Part shown: positions 1-11,224 of the stretch, one piece after another
Layout: each line of letters starts with the position of its first letter
Numbering within the stretch: the stretch's first letter is position 1
Assembly: GCA_025350565.1 (NCBI GenBank)
Contig: JANXXO010000085.1
Location: 1-53,969 of the forward strand
Direction of reading: 5' to 3'
Origin: Acidimicrobiaceae bacterium
Lineage (GTDB): Bacteria > Actinomycetota > Acidimicrobiia > Acidimicrobiales > RAAP-2
DNA: 53,969 nt
The notes under the pieces: model-generated
The model's input: the letters and a program-made list of their open reading frames with translations, nothing else
What the model was told of the DNA's origin: nothing
Databases searched by the model: none
Position numbers and translations under genes: made by a program

Positions 1-258
1 CGCCACGATGAAGACGGTGAAGGTGAAGTTCAGGGCGAAGAGACCGGCCAGGAGTGACCAGAGGACCCACCACTGATAACGCGACGAACCGGCCGCGCGC
101 GCCTGAACGCGGTGGCGAAGCAAGAGAAACCAGTTGAGGTCGCTGCCCGCCTCGGTGCCCATCGTGCCAAAGGCACTGGCCGCGGGATCGGTGCGAGCGT
201 TGAGTAAGGAGTCCGGGTCCTCGCGATTGACGTGGGCGCCTGGACGCTCCTCGGTCAC
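1..258 (-). CDS. MFS transporter, N-terminal part (runs off the window)
   Basis: Translating the minus strand from a GTG at 258 gives about 86 residues with no stop to the window edge. The first ~50 residues are polar and cytosolic, with a run rich in charged residues. From about residue 63 a hydrophobic helix begins (WWVLWSLLAGLFALNF...), typical of the first membrane segment of a major facilitator exporter. The GTG overlaps the TGA of the upstream SDR gene (GTGA at 258-255), so translation is probably coupled. The substrate cannot be told. An internal ATG at 162 is an alternative start just before the helix. The MFS assignment rests on one helix and on context. Confidence 0.6.
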   Translation of the reverse strand, partial: MTEERPGAHVNREDPDSLLNARTDPAASAFGTMGTEAGSDLNWFLLLRHRVQARAAGSSRYQWWVLWSLLAGLFALNFTFTVFIVA

Positions 259-1133
259 TGCAACAAGGTAGGCAGTTGTTCGCTGAGTTCCCCGACCGAC
301 CAGCGATCGTTCTTCTCGAGCGTCGCGGTCATGGTCCAGTTCTGGAACTTGCGAATGGTGCCACCTTGCACGAAGAAGACCTCGCCCGTTACCTCACAGT
401 GCTCCATGGCCAGGGCCGCGACCAGAGGGGAAATATTCGCGGGGTCCCAGGTGTCGAAGACCGAGGCGTCGCTCGGGGCGACCACGTGGTCGGACAGACC
501 AGGCGTCGACTCGGTCATGCGGGTGCGCGCCGCGGGCGCAATGGCGTTGGCCCGTACGCCGTAGCGACCGAGCTCTTCGGCGATGATCACCGTGAAGGCG
601 GCGATACCGGCTTTCGCCGCGCCGTAGTTCGACTGGCCAATGTTGCCCAACAGTCCTGACGTCGACGAGGTGTTGATGATCGCTGCCTTCACCGGTCGGC
701 CGGCCTTCGCCTCTTCGCGCCAGTACGTCGCGGCGTGACGCGTCGGCACGAAGTGGCCCTTGAGGTGCACGTCGATGACCGAGTCCCAGTCTTCTTCGGA
801 AAGGTTGACGAGCACCCGGTCACGCAGGATCCCGGCGTTGTTCACCAGGACGTGCAGAGCGCCAAAACTGTCGAGGGCCGCTTGAATAAGTCGCTTGCCG
901 CCTTCCCATTGCGCGACGTTGTCATGATTGGCCACGGCCTCGCCGCCCATGGCCTTGATCTCGGCCACCACCTCTTCGGCCGGCGAGGCGGCGTGGCTCG
1001 ATCCGTCGAGCGCGCCGCCGAGGTCGTTGACGACGACCTTGGCACCTTCGTGCGCGAATAAGAGAGCGTGCTCACGACCAATGCCGCGACCGGCTCCGGT
1101 GATAATGGCAACGCGACCGTCAAGTGCACCCAT
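255..1133 (-). CDS. SDR-family dehydrogenase (3-hydroxyacyl-CoA dehydrogenase-like)
   Basis: A 292-residue short-chain dehydrogenase/reductase, cytosolic and NAD(P)-dependent. The Rossmann motif TGAGRGIG is at residues 12-19, NNAG at 98-101, a catalytic serine in the TSS segment near 156-157, and YGAAK gives Tyr170 and Lys174, so the active site is complete. The segment after the first strand (VVNDLGG, then a polar insert) resembles the (R)-3-hydroxyacyl-CoA dehydrogenase domain of multifunctional beta-oxidation proteins and their stand-alone bacterial relatives, so an acyl-CoA or steroid-like substrate is likely but unproven. The ATG follows an AAAAGGGG ribosome site. The gene lies downstream of the small Cys-rich protein and overlaps the MFS gene after it. 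Confidence 0.85.
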   Translation of the reverse strand: MGALDGRVAIITGAGRGIGREHALLFAHEGAKVVVNDLGGALDGSSHAASPAEEVVAEIKAMGGEAVANHDNVAQWEGGKRLIQAALDSFGALHVLVNNAGILRDRVLVNLSEEDWDSVIDVHLKGHFVPTRHAATYWREEAKAGRPVKAAIINTSSTSGLLGNIGQSNYGAAKAGIAAFTVIIAEELGRYGVRANAIAPAARTRMTESTPGLSDHVVAPSDASVFDTWDPANISPLVAALAMEHCEVTGEVFFVQGGTIRKFQNWTMTATLEKNDRWSVGELSEQLPTLLQ

Positions 1134-1187
1134 GGGAACCCCTTTTGAAGAAATGCGGTGACCCGATTGTAACGACGAACGCGACGG

Positions 1188-1487
1188 CTACCCGACCCCA
1201 CTCCGACGCGAGAACGAAGGTGGACGCGCGTGCGCGTGATAGTGGTCGGGGATGTTGCGCATGTGGTCGTCGAGGGACCACGTACCTTCACCCAACTCTT
1301 CATTGGCCACCTTGGTCAGGGCGGCCACCAGTTGGTCTTTCGTCGCGACGGGCGGCGAGGGGTCGTGCACTCGCCACACCACCATCGGAACCAGACAAAT
1401 CTCGCAGTCGGCAATCCAACAGACCTCGTCCTCGAAGTAGCGCGTCGTAATGACCGCGCCCTCGCAGAGATCGCAGCGTTCGCTCAC
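1188..1487 (-). CDS. small Cys/His-rich protein, likely zinc-binding, unknown function
   Basis: A 99-residue protein I cannot assign to a named family. Cysteines sit at 5, 8, 23, 28 and 31, forming two CxxC pairs (CDLC and CEIC) about 20 residues apart, which looks like a zinc ribbon. The second half has a histidine cluster around DHYHAHA (82-86) and a basic tail. It starts at a GTG that overlaps the TGA of the kinase-like gene (GTGA, 1487-1484), so it is translationally coupled to that gene. Coding is supported by the Cys pattern, the coupling and the lack of any better frame. It might be a partner of the upstream pseudokinase, but that is guesswork from position. Confidence 0.65.
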   Translation of the reverse strand: MSERCDLCEGAVITTRYFEDEVCWIADCEICLVPMVVWRVHDPSPPVATKDQLVAALTKVANEELGEGTWSLDDHMRNIPDHYHAHARPPSFSRRSGVG

Positions 1488-3379
1488 TTGACCGTCAGGA
1501 TGACGTTGGAGAGTTTCGCCACCTTGGTCCCGGCCGCGGGCGCCTCGGACACCACGCTGGTCCAGGTCGGCGTCGCACCCGATCCGTGGCCGGTCGTGGA
1601 GTAGTAAAGACCGGCACGGTGAAAAGCCGCGTTGACCTGAGCGGGATTCATGCCGACCACGTTGGGTACGGCGACCAGGACGGGCGCCACGGTCGTGGTG
1701 GTGGTCGGCGGCGTCGTCGGCGTGGTGGTGGTCGTGGTCGTGGTCGGCGTGGTGGTGGTGACCGTCGGTCCCGTCGAGAGTTGCAGCACCACGTGGGCGT
1801 CCGTTGGCACCACGAGCGGGTTGGGTGAGCCGTTGTACAGCACGCGCGCTACGAGACCGGTCGGCGTGGCGCTACTGGCGACGGCTTGCGACGACGGGCA
1901 GTTGGCGGTCACGTGCACCTTACGAAGCGCTCGAATGTCGGCGTTGCAACTGGAGCCGACGAGGTGGCCGGGCAACGTCGCGAGTTGCTTGCCCTCGGAC
2001 ACCGTGACCGTGATGACCAGTCCACTCTTGCCCGACGTGCCGGCGAGAGGGAGTTGCGAGATGATGCCGTGCAGCGGAACGGTTGCCGAGAATTCGCGCT
2101 TGGTCGCCGCGACCGTGAAGCCATCGGTCTTCAACTTGAGCGCTAAGGGATTTGTAGCGCTCCCCGTCCCCGAGAGTGCATCGAAGTTCGCGTTGATGAG
2201 CGAGGGCACCGTTGTACTTGACGCGAAGAGACCGAAGCCCCACACCACGCCACCACCGATCGCCACCACCAGAATGAGAATCGCCGCCGCCAGATACGCC
2301 AGACGACGAGTTCGCGGCGAGTTCGAATAGTCGAAACCGCCGGTGGCGCCTCGGCCGCGTTGCGACACCCCGCCCACACTCGACACCCACTCATCGGGCG
2401 GACGAGCATGACGCGGTTCACCCGGTCGCCGCGACGAGACGAGGGGTGTCGCCCCGGTGATCTGGTCGGGCGAAGGCGGGCGGAAACCGACCGAGGTGCG
2501 CGGCTCGGCAGGGCGAAAGCTCGACAAGAGAGGCACTTCGCGACTCACCGGCGCAAGAACCAGGGGCGCCACGCCGCTCACCACCGCACCCAACCGACTG
2601 GCGAACTGCTCGGCGTCGAGGCGCAGGGTCGGATTGGAGACGGCGGACTGCGCGAGGAGCATGTCGAGGGTTCCCAGTTCGGGGCGCATGGGCAATGACG
2701 CATTGATGCGAGCTCGCAACACGGCTTCGGCAGTGAGGCCGTCGAAGGGCGTGGCCCCGGTGACGGCCTCGTAGAGGATGAGCGCGAGCGAGTAGACGTC
2801 ACTCTTCGCACCGGGAGGATCACCGATGGCCTGCTCGGGACTGAGGAAACGTACGTCGTCGAGCGACAGTCGATCGCGGTACGCGGTGCCGAGCCCGGCC
2901 AGCGCAATGTCGCTCACTCGTACCCGACCCTCGTCGTCGAGTAGCAGTTTGGACGGCTTCAAGGCGCCGTGCACGATGCCGTTCTCGTGTACGTAGGCGA
3001 GCGCACTGGCGACGTCGCGTCCGAGTCGGGCACCGTCGTCAACGCTCAGTCGTCGGCCCGACGCCAAGATGGTTTCGAGTGAACCGCCGCTCAGGTACTC
3101 GCAAATCATGAAGATCGACCCGGCCTCTTGTCCCCCGTCGTAGACCCGCGCGAGATGGGGGTGGCTGAGCGTCGCCGCTTGAATAATCCGGTCACGAAAG
3201 GCGCGCCGAACGTCCTCGTGACCGGCAAGTCTCGGCAACAGGACTTTTACGACGACCGACCGCTGAAGGGAGGCGTCTTCGGCGAGATACACCTCGGCCG
3301 TTTGACCGACACCGAGCAGCTCTTGAATGCGGTAACGGTTGACCAGAAGGTGCCCGGGAGCGAAGGTTGACGGTGCCAT
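1484..3379 (-). CDS. membrane PASTA-domain protein with a kinase-like domain lacking catalytic residues (pseudokinase)
   Basis: 631 residues from the ATG at 3379; a TTG at 3391 would add four. The layout is that of actinobacterial PknB-type receptors: cytosolic kinase fold (about 15-270), linker, one membrane helix (about 359-386), extracellular PASTA-like repeats, a Thr/Pro-rich spacer (542-564) and a clear final PASTA domain (569-630). The glycine-rich loop and the ATP-anchoring Lys45 (VVVKVL) are kept. The catalytic loop, normally HRDLKPxN, reads HGALKPSK (137-144), so the proton-accepting Asp and metal-binding Asn are both replaced. DFG reads DIA. It may bind nucleotide and sense cell-wall fragments while signalling through partners. 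It sits between ligA and the small Cys-rich gene. Confidence 0.85.
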   Translation of the reverse strand: MAPSTFAPGHLLVNRYRIQELLGVGQTAEVYLAEDASLQRSVVVKVLLPRLAGHEDVRRAFRDRIIQAATLSHPHLARVYDGGQEAGSIFMICEYLSGGSLETILASGRRLSVDDGARLGRDVASALAYVHENGIVHGALKPSKLLLDDEGRVRVSDIALAGLGTAYRDRLSLDDVRFLSPEQAIGDPPGAKSDVYSLALILYEAVTGATPFDGLTAEAVLRARINASLPMRPELGTLDMLLAQSAVSNPTLRLDAEQFASRLGAVVSGVAPLVLAPVSREVPLLSSFRPAEPRTSVGFRPPSPDQITGATPLVSSRRPGEPRHARPPDEWVSSVGGVSQRGRGATGGFDYSNSPRTRRLAYLAAAILILVVAIGGGVVWGFGLFASSTTVPSLINANFDALSGTGSATNPLALKLKTDGFTVAATKREFSATVPLHGIISQLPLAGTSGKSGLVITVTVSEGKQLATLPGHLVGSSCNADIRALRKVHVTANCPSSQAVASSATPTGLVARVLYNGSPNPLVVPTDAHVVLQLSTGPTVTTTTPTTTTTTTTPTTPPTTTTTVAPVLVAVPNVVGMNPAQVNAAFHRAGLYYSTTGHGSGATPTWTSVVSEAPAAGTKVAKLSNVILTVK

Positions 3380-3407
3380 GTTCGCTCTCAACCATACCGA
3401 GAATGGC

Positions 3408-6493
<3,086 letters not shown>

Positions 6494-6519
6494 GTTTCTA
6501 GTCTGCCAGTCGCGACGAC

Positions 6520-7686
6520 TTATGAGCCCGAACGCAGCGCGTGCACGACTTTGGAGACGATTTCAATGACGGCGTCGATGTCGTCGTGCGTGGTTTCGGC
6601 CCCGAACGAGAGCCGAAGTGAACCGCGCGCGCGTGCACGCGACACGCCCATGGCCGCCAGCACGTGACTTGGGTCGGCTGCGCCACTGGAACAACTCGCC
6701 GCCGCCGAGGCACACACGCCCTCCTGATCGAGCAGGAAGAGCAGTTCATCGCTCGCGAGGTCGTCGAAGGTGACGTGCACGGTGCCGGGCACGCGAAAGG
6801 CGGCGAGCCCGGTCACTTCGCATCCCGGAAGGAAACGTAGCGCCGCGACCAACTTCTCCTGCATGTCTTGGGTCCGCTCCACCACGTCCAGGAGTTCGGC
6901 CCTGGTGAGTCGCACGGCCGCGGCCAGTCCCACCACGGCCGCGACGTCCACGGTGCCTCCCCGCCGACCCCGCTCTTGGCCGCCCCCGGGTATGACTGCG
7001 TCGAGCATCACATCGCGGCGTAATATCAACGCGCCGCTGTTCACCGGCCCGCCGATCTTGTGAGCGCAAATTGAGATCATGTCAACCGTCGCGGTGACGT
7101 TGGGCAGGACCAACCACGGCGCGCCGGCCACGGCGTCGGTGTGCGTCGTCGTACCGCCGGTAATCATCAAGTCGCACAAGGCCGTCACGGCGTCGAGCGG
7201 CTGGCGCACGCCCGTCTCGTTGTTGACGGTCATCACGCTCACTAGAGCCGTGTCGTCGCTTAGCGTGTCCTGGAGCGATTCAATATCCAACACGCCGTCG
7301 GCGTCCACGTCGACGTAGTGAACGCTCACGCTGTCGAAGTCGCGCGCCATTTTCTCAGCGGCGTCGGAAACGGCGTGGTGCTCGATGCGCGAAATGACAA
7401 GTTCCGAACGTTCGTGCGTTCGCCGATGGGCCGTCGTGACGCCGGCAATCGCCAGGTCGCACGACTCGGTACCGCCACCGGTAAAGATCACGCCCCCGGG
7501 TTTGGCGCCCACGAAGGCCGCGACTTCGTCGCGGGCCTCTTCCACCGCACGGCGCGCCTCGCGTGCCGCTCGGTGACTTCCCGAGGGATTGCCGACGACG
7601 CCGTGTTGCCACGGCGCCATGGCGTCGGCGACCTCGTCGCGACGGGGGGCCGACGCGGCGTGATCGAAGTAGTACTGAGGACTCAC
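6520..7686 (-). CDS. cysteine desulfurase, IscS/NifS family
   Basis: PLP enzyme that takes sulfur from cysteine as a protein persulfide; its likely client here is the adjacent MnmA, and possibly Fe-S assembly. 388 residues. PLP Lys210 lies in AHKIGG, His104 in EHHAV stacks on the cofactor, and the persulfide Cys332 lies in a mobile-loop motif ASCSSG. The early HAAS and NPSGSHR segments are typical. One oddity: in the motif usually written HxDAVQ, the Gln that contacts the PLP ring oxygen is replaced by Ala (THTDAVAG, 181-188). The GTG start overlaps the upstream aldehyde dehydrogenase stop (GTGA, 7686-7683). Confidence 0.95.
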   Translation of the reverse strand: MSPQYYFDHAASAPRRDEVADAMAPWQHGVVGNPSGSHRAAREARRAVEEARDEVAAFVGAKPGGVIFTGGGTESCDLAIAGVTTAHRRTHERSELVISRIEHHAVSDAAEKMARDFDSVSVHYVDVDADGVLDIESLQDTLSDDTALVSVMTVNNETGVRQPLDAVTALCDLMITGGTTTHTDAVAGAPWLVLPNVTATVDMISICAHKIGGPVNSGALILRRDVMLDAVIPGGGQERGRRGGTVDVAAVVGLAAAVRLTRAELLDVVERTQDMQEKLVAALRFLPGCEVTGLAAFRVPGTVHVTFDDLASDELLFLLDQEGVCASAAASCSSGAADPSHVLAAMGVSRARARGSLRLSFGAETTHDDIDAVIEIVSKVVHALRSGS

Positions 7687-9047
7687 GCCACGTAGAAGGA
7701 TTTGACGTTCGTGAACTCGCGAATGCCGTACTCGCCGAGTTCACGGCCAAATCCGGACTCCTTGGTGCCCCCGAAGGGCAACTCCGGCATGGAGGCGACA
7801 ATCGAATTCGCGAAGACCATGCCGACGTCGAGTCCCGCAATCGCGGCGTCGATCTCCTTTGGGTCGGTGGCGTAAATCGCGCCACCCAGTCCCCACGGCG
7901 TGGCGTTGGCGAAGGCAATCGCGGCGTCCAGGTCCTCGACCACTTCGACGACGGCGACGGGACCGAAGAGTTCTTCGCACCCCGCGCGCGAGTCCTTCGG
8001 CACGTTGGTCAGTACCGTGGCGGGAAAGAAGAACCCGCGACCTTCGAGCGGCGCCCCGCCGGTGTGCACTACGGCGCCTTGCGCCACCGACGCCGCCACC
8101 TGAGCGGTCAGCTCGTCGAGTTGGCCGCGACTCACGACCGGCCCGAGGACAGTCGCCGGGTCCATGGGGTCGCCCGTCGGCACGGCCGCCATGGCGGCGA
8201 CGAACTTCGTGAGGAACTCGTCGGCGCGTTCGCGTACCACGATGTAACGCTTGGAGGCAATACAGGCTTGTCCGTTGTTTTGGACTCGCGCCGTGACCGC
8301 GAGCGGGACAGTGACATCCATATCGGCCGAACTCGCGATGATGAAGGGGTCCGAACCACCCAACTCGAGGACGGCCTTCTTCAGATTCTTACCGGCGATC
8401 TCGGCGACCGAGCGACCGGCGCGGTCGGAGCCGGTCAACGTCACCGCGGCGATGCGCGGGTCGGCGATGATACCGGCGATGGCGTCGTGGCTCACGAACA
8501 AAGTGGTCACTACGCCCTTGGGGAATCCAGCGCGCATGAAGAGGTCCTCGATGAACTTCGCGCAGCCCGGGACGTTGGACGCGTGTTTCAACACCATCAC
8601 GTTGCCGGCCATCAAGGTCGGGGCGGCGACGCGAATGAACTGCCACAACGGGAAGTTCCACGGCATGACCGCCAACACGGCGCCAATGGGGTCAAACCGG
8701 TAGCCACTCGCCGAGCCACTGGTGGTGACGCGCTCGTCCTTTAACATTTCCTCGGCGTGTTCGGCGTAGTACCGCATGACGTGCGCGCACTTGGCCGCCT
8801 CACCTTTGGCGGCGTTGAACGTCTTGCCCATTTCACTGGTCAACAACTCGGCCACGACCGGAATCTCGCTCTCGAGCAGTTCGGCCGCGCGCTCCATCAG
8901 TCGGGCCCGCTCGCCAATTGACAGACTCTTCCACGTCAGAAAGGCGTTCGCGGCGTGATCGAGGGCCTGATTGACCTGCGCGCTGGTGTGACCGTCGAAT
9001 TGGGCGACGACTTCTTCGGTGTGTGGATTGATGGCGGTAAAGGGCAT
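7683..9047 (-). CDS. NAD(P)-dependent aldehyde dehydrogenase, succinate-semialdehyde dehydrogenase type
   Basis: 454 residues, the compact length of the GabD/Sad-like branch of aldehyde dehydrogenases. The catalytic Cys262 is in NNGQACIASKR and general base Glu228 in LELGGSDPF; the NPHT start and MPWNFP motif fit succinate-semialdehyde dehydrogenase. It would oxidise succinate semialdehyde to succinate, the last step of GABA breakdown, complementing the amine-catabolism genes near 21.6-28.1 kb. Substrate is inferred from similarity of motifs only. It lies 4 bp after the MFS gene and overlaps the cysteine desulfurase start, so it shares their transcript, although its metabolic link to them is unclear. 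Confidence 0.88.
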   Translation of the reverse strand: MPFTAINPHTEEVVAQFDGHTSAQVNQALDHAANAFLTWKSLSIGERARLMERAAELLESEIPVVAELLTSEMGKTFNAAKGEAAKCAHVMRYYAEHAEEMLKDERVTTSGSASGYRFDPIGAVLAVMPWNFPLWQFIRVAAPTLMAGNVMVLKHASNVPGCAKFIEDLFMRAGFPKGVVTTLFVSHDAIAGIIADPRIAAVTLTGSDRAGRSVAEIAGKNLKKAVLELGGSDPFIIASSADMDVTVPLAVTARVQNNGQACIASKRYIVVRERADEFLTKFVAAMAAVPTGDPMDPATVLGPVVSRGQLDELTAQVAASVAQGAVVHTGGAPLEGRGFFFPATVLTNVPKDSRAGCEELFGPVAVVEVVEDLDAAIAFANATPWGLGGAIYATDPKEIDAAIAGLDVGMVFANSIVASMPELPFGGTKESGFGRELGEYGIREFTNVKSFYVA

Positions 9048-9051
9048 GGCT

Positions 9052-10302
9052 CTAGTCTGCCAGCAAAACGACGGGATGCGGCGGGGTGGCGCCCATCTCG
9101 CGCCAGTACGACGGGGCGCCGAGCGAGACCATCACGAGGACCACGCCGAGGAGGAGGGCCGCCACCATGGTCACGGGACGTACCCCCCAGGTCTTGGCGA
9201 AGGCCGACTGCACCAACGCGCCGAGGGGATAGAAGATCGAGAGCGACAGCGTGTACAGCGAAAGGATTCGCGACCGTTCACTGGTGGGCGCGTGGAGTTG
9301 GACCGCAGTGTTGAGACCCGTCAACGTCCCGACGTACGCTCCCCCGAGCAACACCAGCGCCGCCACCGCCCAGGCGAGGTTGGGCGCCACGGCGTAGAGG
9401 GCGAGTGACACGCTGACGGCGGTCAGCGAGTAGCGCAGCACCCGCAGTCTCGAGGTTCGTCGCGCGAAGGCGGGGAGGGTGACGGCGCCCAGCACGGCGC
9501 CGACGCCTTGCCCGGTGACGAGCCACGAGGTGCCCACTCGGCCGGTGTGCAAGGTGACAATGGCCATTGCGGGCACCAGCGCGATGAAGGGACTGGCGAT
9601 CAGGGCCACGGTCCCGACCCCAATGATGGGGTAACGACACCCCTTCACCGACCACGCTCGCTTCGCTCCGTACTTGATCTCTGACCACAGATGAATCGAT
9701 GTCGTGGGTGCGGGACGTTGCGCAGTGCGCACGAAGGAAAAGATCACCACGACGAAGATGAACGAGGCCGCATTCAGCGCGAAACAGACGCCCGGGGAAC
9801 CGAACGCCAAGGCGACACCCGCGAGCATCGGACCAATGATGCGCCCCAGATTGAACTGCGCGGACGACAGCGACACCGCGGCGAGGACCTCGTCGCGACT
9901 CACCAGGTCAGGAAGGAGGGACTGCCACGCGGCCCACGAAGCCGATCCACAGAAGCCTTCGATGACGGCGAGATAGCAGGCCAGCTGCGGGGAGAGACGG
10001 TGCGTCAAGGCGGCCGTCGCGAGCACGCTGGCACTGAGCGCCATCACGAGGTTGTTCGCTTGGATCCATCGTTGTCGACTCCAACGGTCCGCAATGACGC
10101 CGCCGAGGGGCGATCCAATGAGGGCCGGCGTCCACGCGCAGACGGTCAAAAGACCCAACCAAAGCGCGTTGTGGGTGCGCTCGGTCAAGTACACGCCGAG
10201 GGCGACGGTCTGCATCCAGGTGCCGGTGGAGGAGACGAAAGAGGAGATGAGTGAGAGGGCGAAACTTCGGTGTCGAAGTGGCGCGAATGATGCGTTGGCC
10301 AT
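9052..10302 (-). CDS. MFS exporter (EntS/MFS_3-like)
   Basis: 416 residues with about 12 hydrophobic helices. The N-terminal segment (FAPLRHRSFALSLISSFVSSTGTWMQ) and the GGVIADRWSRQRW loop between helices 2 and 3 are characteristic of the EntS-like MFS_3 branch, whose members export siderophores or drugs; the substrate here is unknown. The ATG at 10302 is the apparent first gene of the long minus-strand run down to position 1. A TAACGT box ends 7 nt before the start, so the mRNA may be nearly leaderless. Confidence 0.88.
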   Translation of the reverse strand: MANASFAPLRHRSFALSLISSFVSSTGTWMQTVALGVYLTERTHNALWLGLLTVCAWTPALIGSPLGGVIADRWSRQRWIQANNLVMALSASVLATAALTHRLSPQLACYLAVIEGFCGSASWAAWQSLLPDLVSRDEVLAAVSLSSAQFNLGRIIGPMLAGVALAFGSPGVCFALNAASFIFVVVIFSFVRTAQRPAPTTSIHLWSEIKYGAKRAWSVKGCRYPIIGVGTVALIASPFIALVPAMAIVTLHTGRVGTSWLVTGQGVGAVLGAVTLPAFARRTSRLRVLRYSLTAVSVSLALYAVAPNLAWAVAALVLLGGAYVGTLTGLNTAVQLHAPTSERSRILSLYTLSLSIFYPLGALVQSAFAKTWGVRPVTMVAALLLGVVLVMVSLGAPSYWREMGATPPHPVVLLAD

Positions 10303-10347
10303 TTACGAAACGTTAACGGTCATCTCTACCCCACTCGCGCTACGGCG

Positions 10348-10476
10348 TTACTCGCCGCCGTGCTTGCGTCGGGGACGCAGCGCGAACCACCAGACCGAGA
10401 TGATCGAAGCCAGTGCTCCGACCACGCCGATACTGGACTTGAGGGCCCGGCCCTTTGTGTTCTCGTTCTCGGTCAC
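10348..10476 (-). CDS. small single-helix membrane protein
   Basis: A GTG at 10476 opens a 42-residue frame: a short charged N-terminus, one hydrophobic helix (about 14-30, SSIGVVGALASIISVWWFAL) and a basic tail (RPRRKHGGE). This profile is that of a real small membrane protein with the tail in the cytosol. The open frame extends further upstream, but that part is Arg-rich and overlaps the 10489-10532 hairpin. It lies between the yceI gene and the MFS gene, on the same strand. Function is unknown, and coding status rests on the hydrophobic profile. Confidence 0.45.
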   Translation of the reverse strand: MTENENTKGRALKSSIGVVGALASIISVWWFALRPRRKHGGE

Positions 10477-10488
10477 GATCCCATCGTA

Positions 10489-10532
10489 ACGGGCACAACG
10501 CCGGGAGCGGTGGCCCCCGGCGTTGTGCCCGT
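10489..10532. terminator. hairpin terminator downstream of yceI
   Basis: A 15-bp perfect stem (GGGCACAACGCCGGG, 10491-10505, pairing with 10516-10530), extended by two pairs at its base, with a 10-nt loop. It begins 12 bp after the yceI stop. There is no clear U-tract on either side, as is common in GC-rich actinobacteria. Confidence 0.7.
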
Positions 10533-10543
10533 CACTCGAAGCG

Positions 10544-11122
10544 TTAGTCCTGCTTGGCGGCCTCGATGGAGAACTCCAAGACAATCTTGTTGCTGACGAT
10601 CAGGCTGCCGTTCTCCAAGTTGCCTTGGAAGGTGACGCCGAAATCACGACGGTCAATCTCGGTACGAGCTTCGAAGCCCGCAATCGTGACGCCCGGCGCC
10701 GTTGAGGGGCCCGATCCAAGGAATTCGAGGTCGAAGGTGACCGACTTGGTGACGCCCTTGACGGTCAAGTCACCAACGAGTTCGAAGTCAGTGCCGCCCT
10801 TGGCGGTGATTTTCGTTGACGTAAAGTTCAGCGTCGGAAAGGTCTCGAACTCGAGGAAGTCCGGGCTCTTCAAGTGCGCATCGCGCATTTCGTTGTCGGT
10901 CGTGATGCTGGCCGCCCGGACCGTCGCCTCCACGGCCGACGTCTCGAGGGTGTCGCCAATGGTGACCGAACCGGTGAAGTCGGTAAAACGTCCGCGGACC
11001 TTGGAGGCCACGAGGTGGCGGGCAATAAAGCCCACTGTCGAGTGGACGGCGTCGACGTTATAGACACCTGTAGCGGGAAGCGTGCTCGTTGAGGTGTCGA
11101 TGGATGTCTCGTTGGGGGTCAT
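10544..11122 (-). CDS. YceI-family lipid-binding protein
   Basis: 192 residues from the ATG at 11122, chosen because an AGGAGA ribosome site precedes it at the right distance; the open frame upstream (to 11275) is not protein-like. It matches the YceI lipocalin-like beta-barrel family: YNVDAVHSTVGFIARHL near the start, the RGRFTDFTG strand, and a final strand ending in a variant of the family's usual C-terminal hydrophobic segment. YceI proteins bind isoprenoid or polyprenyl chains and respond to base or stress in some bacteria. No signal peptide is seen, so it is probably cytosolic. It is divergent from a MarR-family gene and has a strong promoter carrying a palindrome. Confidence 0.9.
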   Translation of the reverse strand: MTPNETSIDTSTSTLPATGVYNVDAVHSTVGFIARHLVASKVRGRFTDFTGSVTIGDTLETSAVEATVRAASITTDNEMRDAHLKSPDFLEFETFPTLNFTSTKITAKGGTDFELVGDLTVKGVTKSVTFDLEFLGSGPSTAPGVTIAGFEARTEIDRRDFGVTFQGNLENGSLIVSNKIVLEFSIEAAKQD

Positions 11123-11161
11123 AATAATTCTCCTGATGTGGTTATTTGCTGCGTAACGACG

Positions 11162-11191
11162 ATTATACTTGCATATGCAATAACTTGTCAA
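11162..11191 (-). promoter_or_regulatory. near-consensus sigma-70-type promoter for yceI
   Basis: On the minus strand, TTGACA (11191-11186) and TATAAT (11167-11162) are separated by exactly 18 bp. Both hexamers are perfect consensus, the strongest promoter seen in this window. It lies about 40 bp upstream of the yceI ATG. Confidence 0.8.
11169..11180. promoter_or_regulatory. palindromic operator, probably for the adjacent MarR regulator
   Basis: TTGCATATGCAA is a perfect 12-bp palindrome sitting entirely inside the spacer of the yceI promoter. Size and AT-rich centre fit MarR-family operators. Binding would block yceI and could also affect marR, whose start is about 45 bp away. Confidence 0.65.
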
Positions 11192-11224
11192 GCAGTAATT
11201 GTTAAAAGAACTATAAGGTAGGCT

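Noticed and set aside
1680-1770. GGT/CGT simple repeat resembling a microsatellite
   Set aside because: It encodes the Thr/Pro-rich extracellular linker of the PASTA protein; repeat arises from codon choice.
7563-8744. 393-codon frame antisense to the cysteine desulfurase and aldehyde dehydrogenase
   Set aside because: No recognisable protein pattern; both opposite-strand genes are certain.
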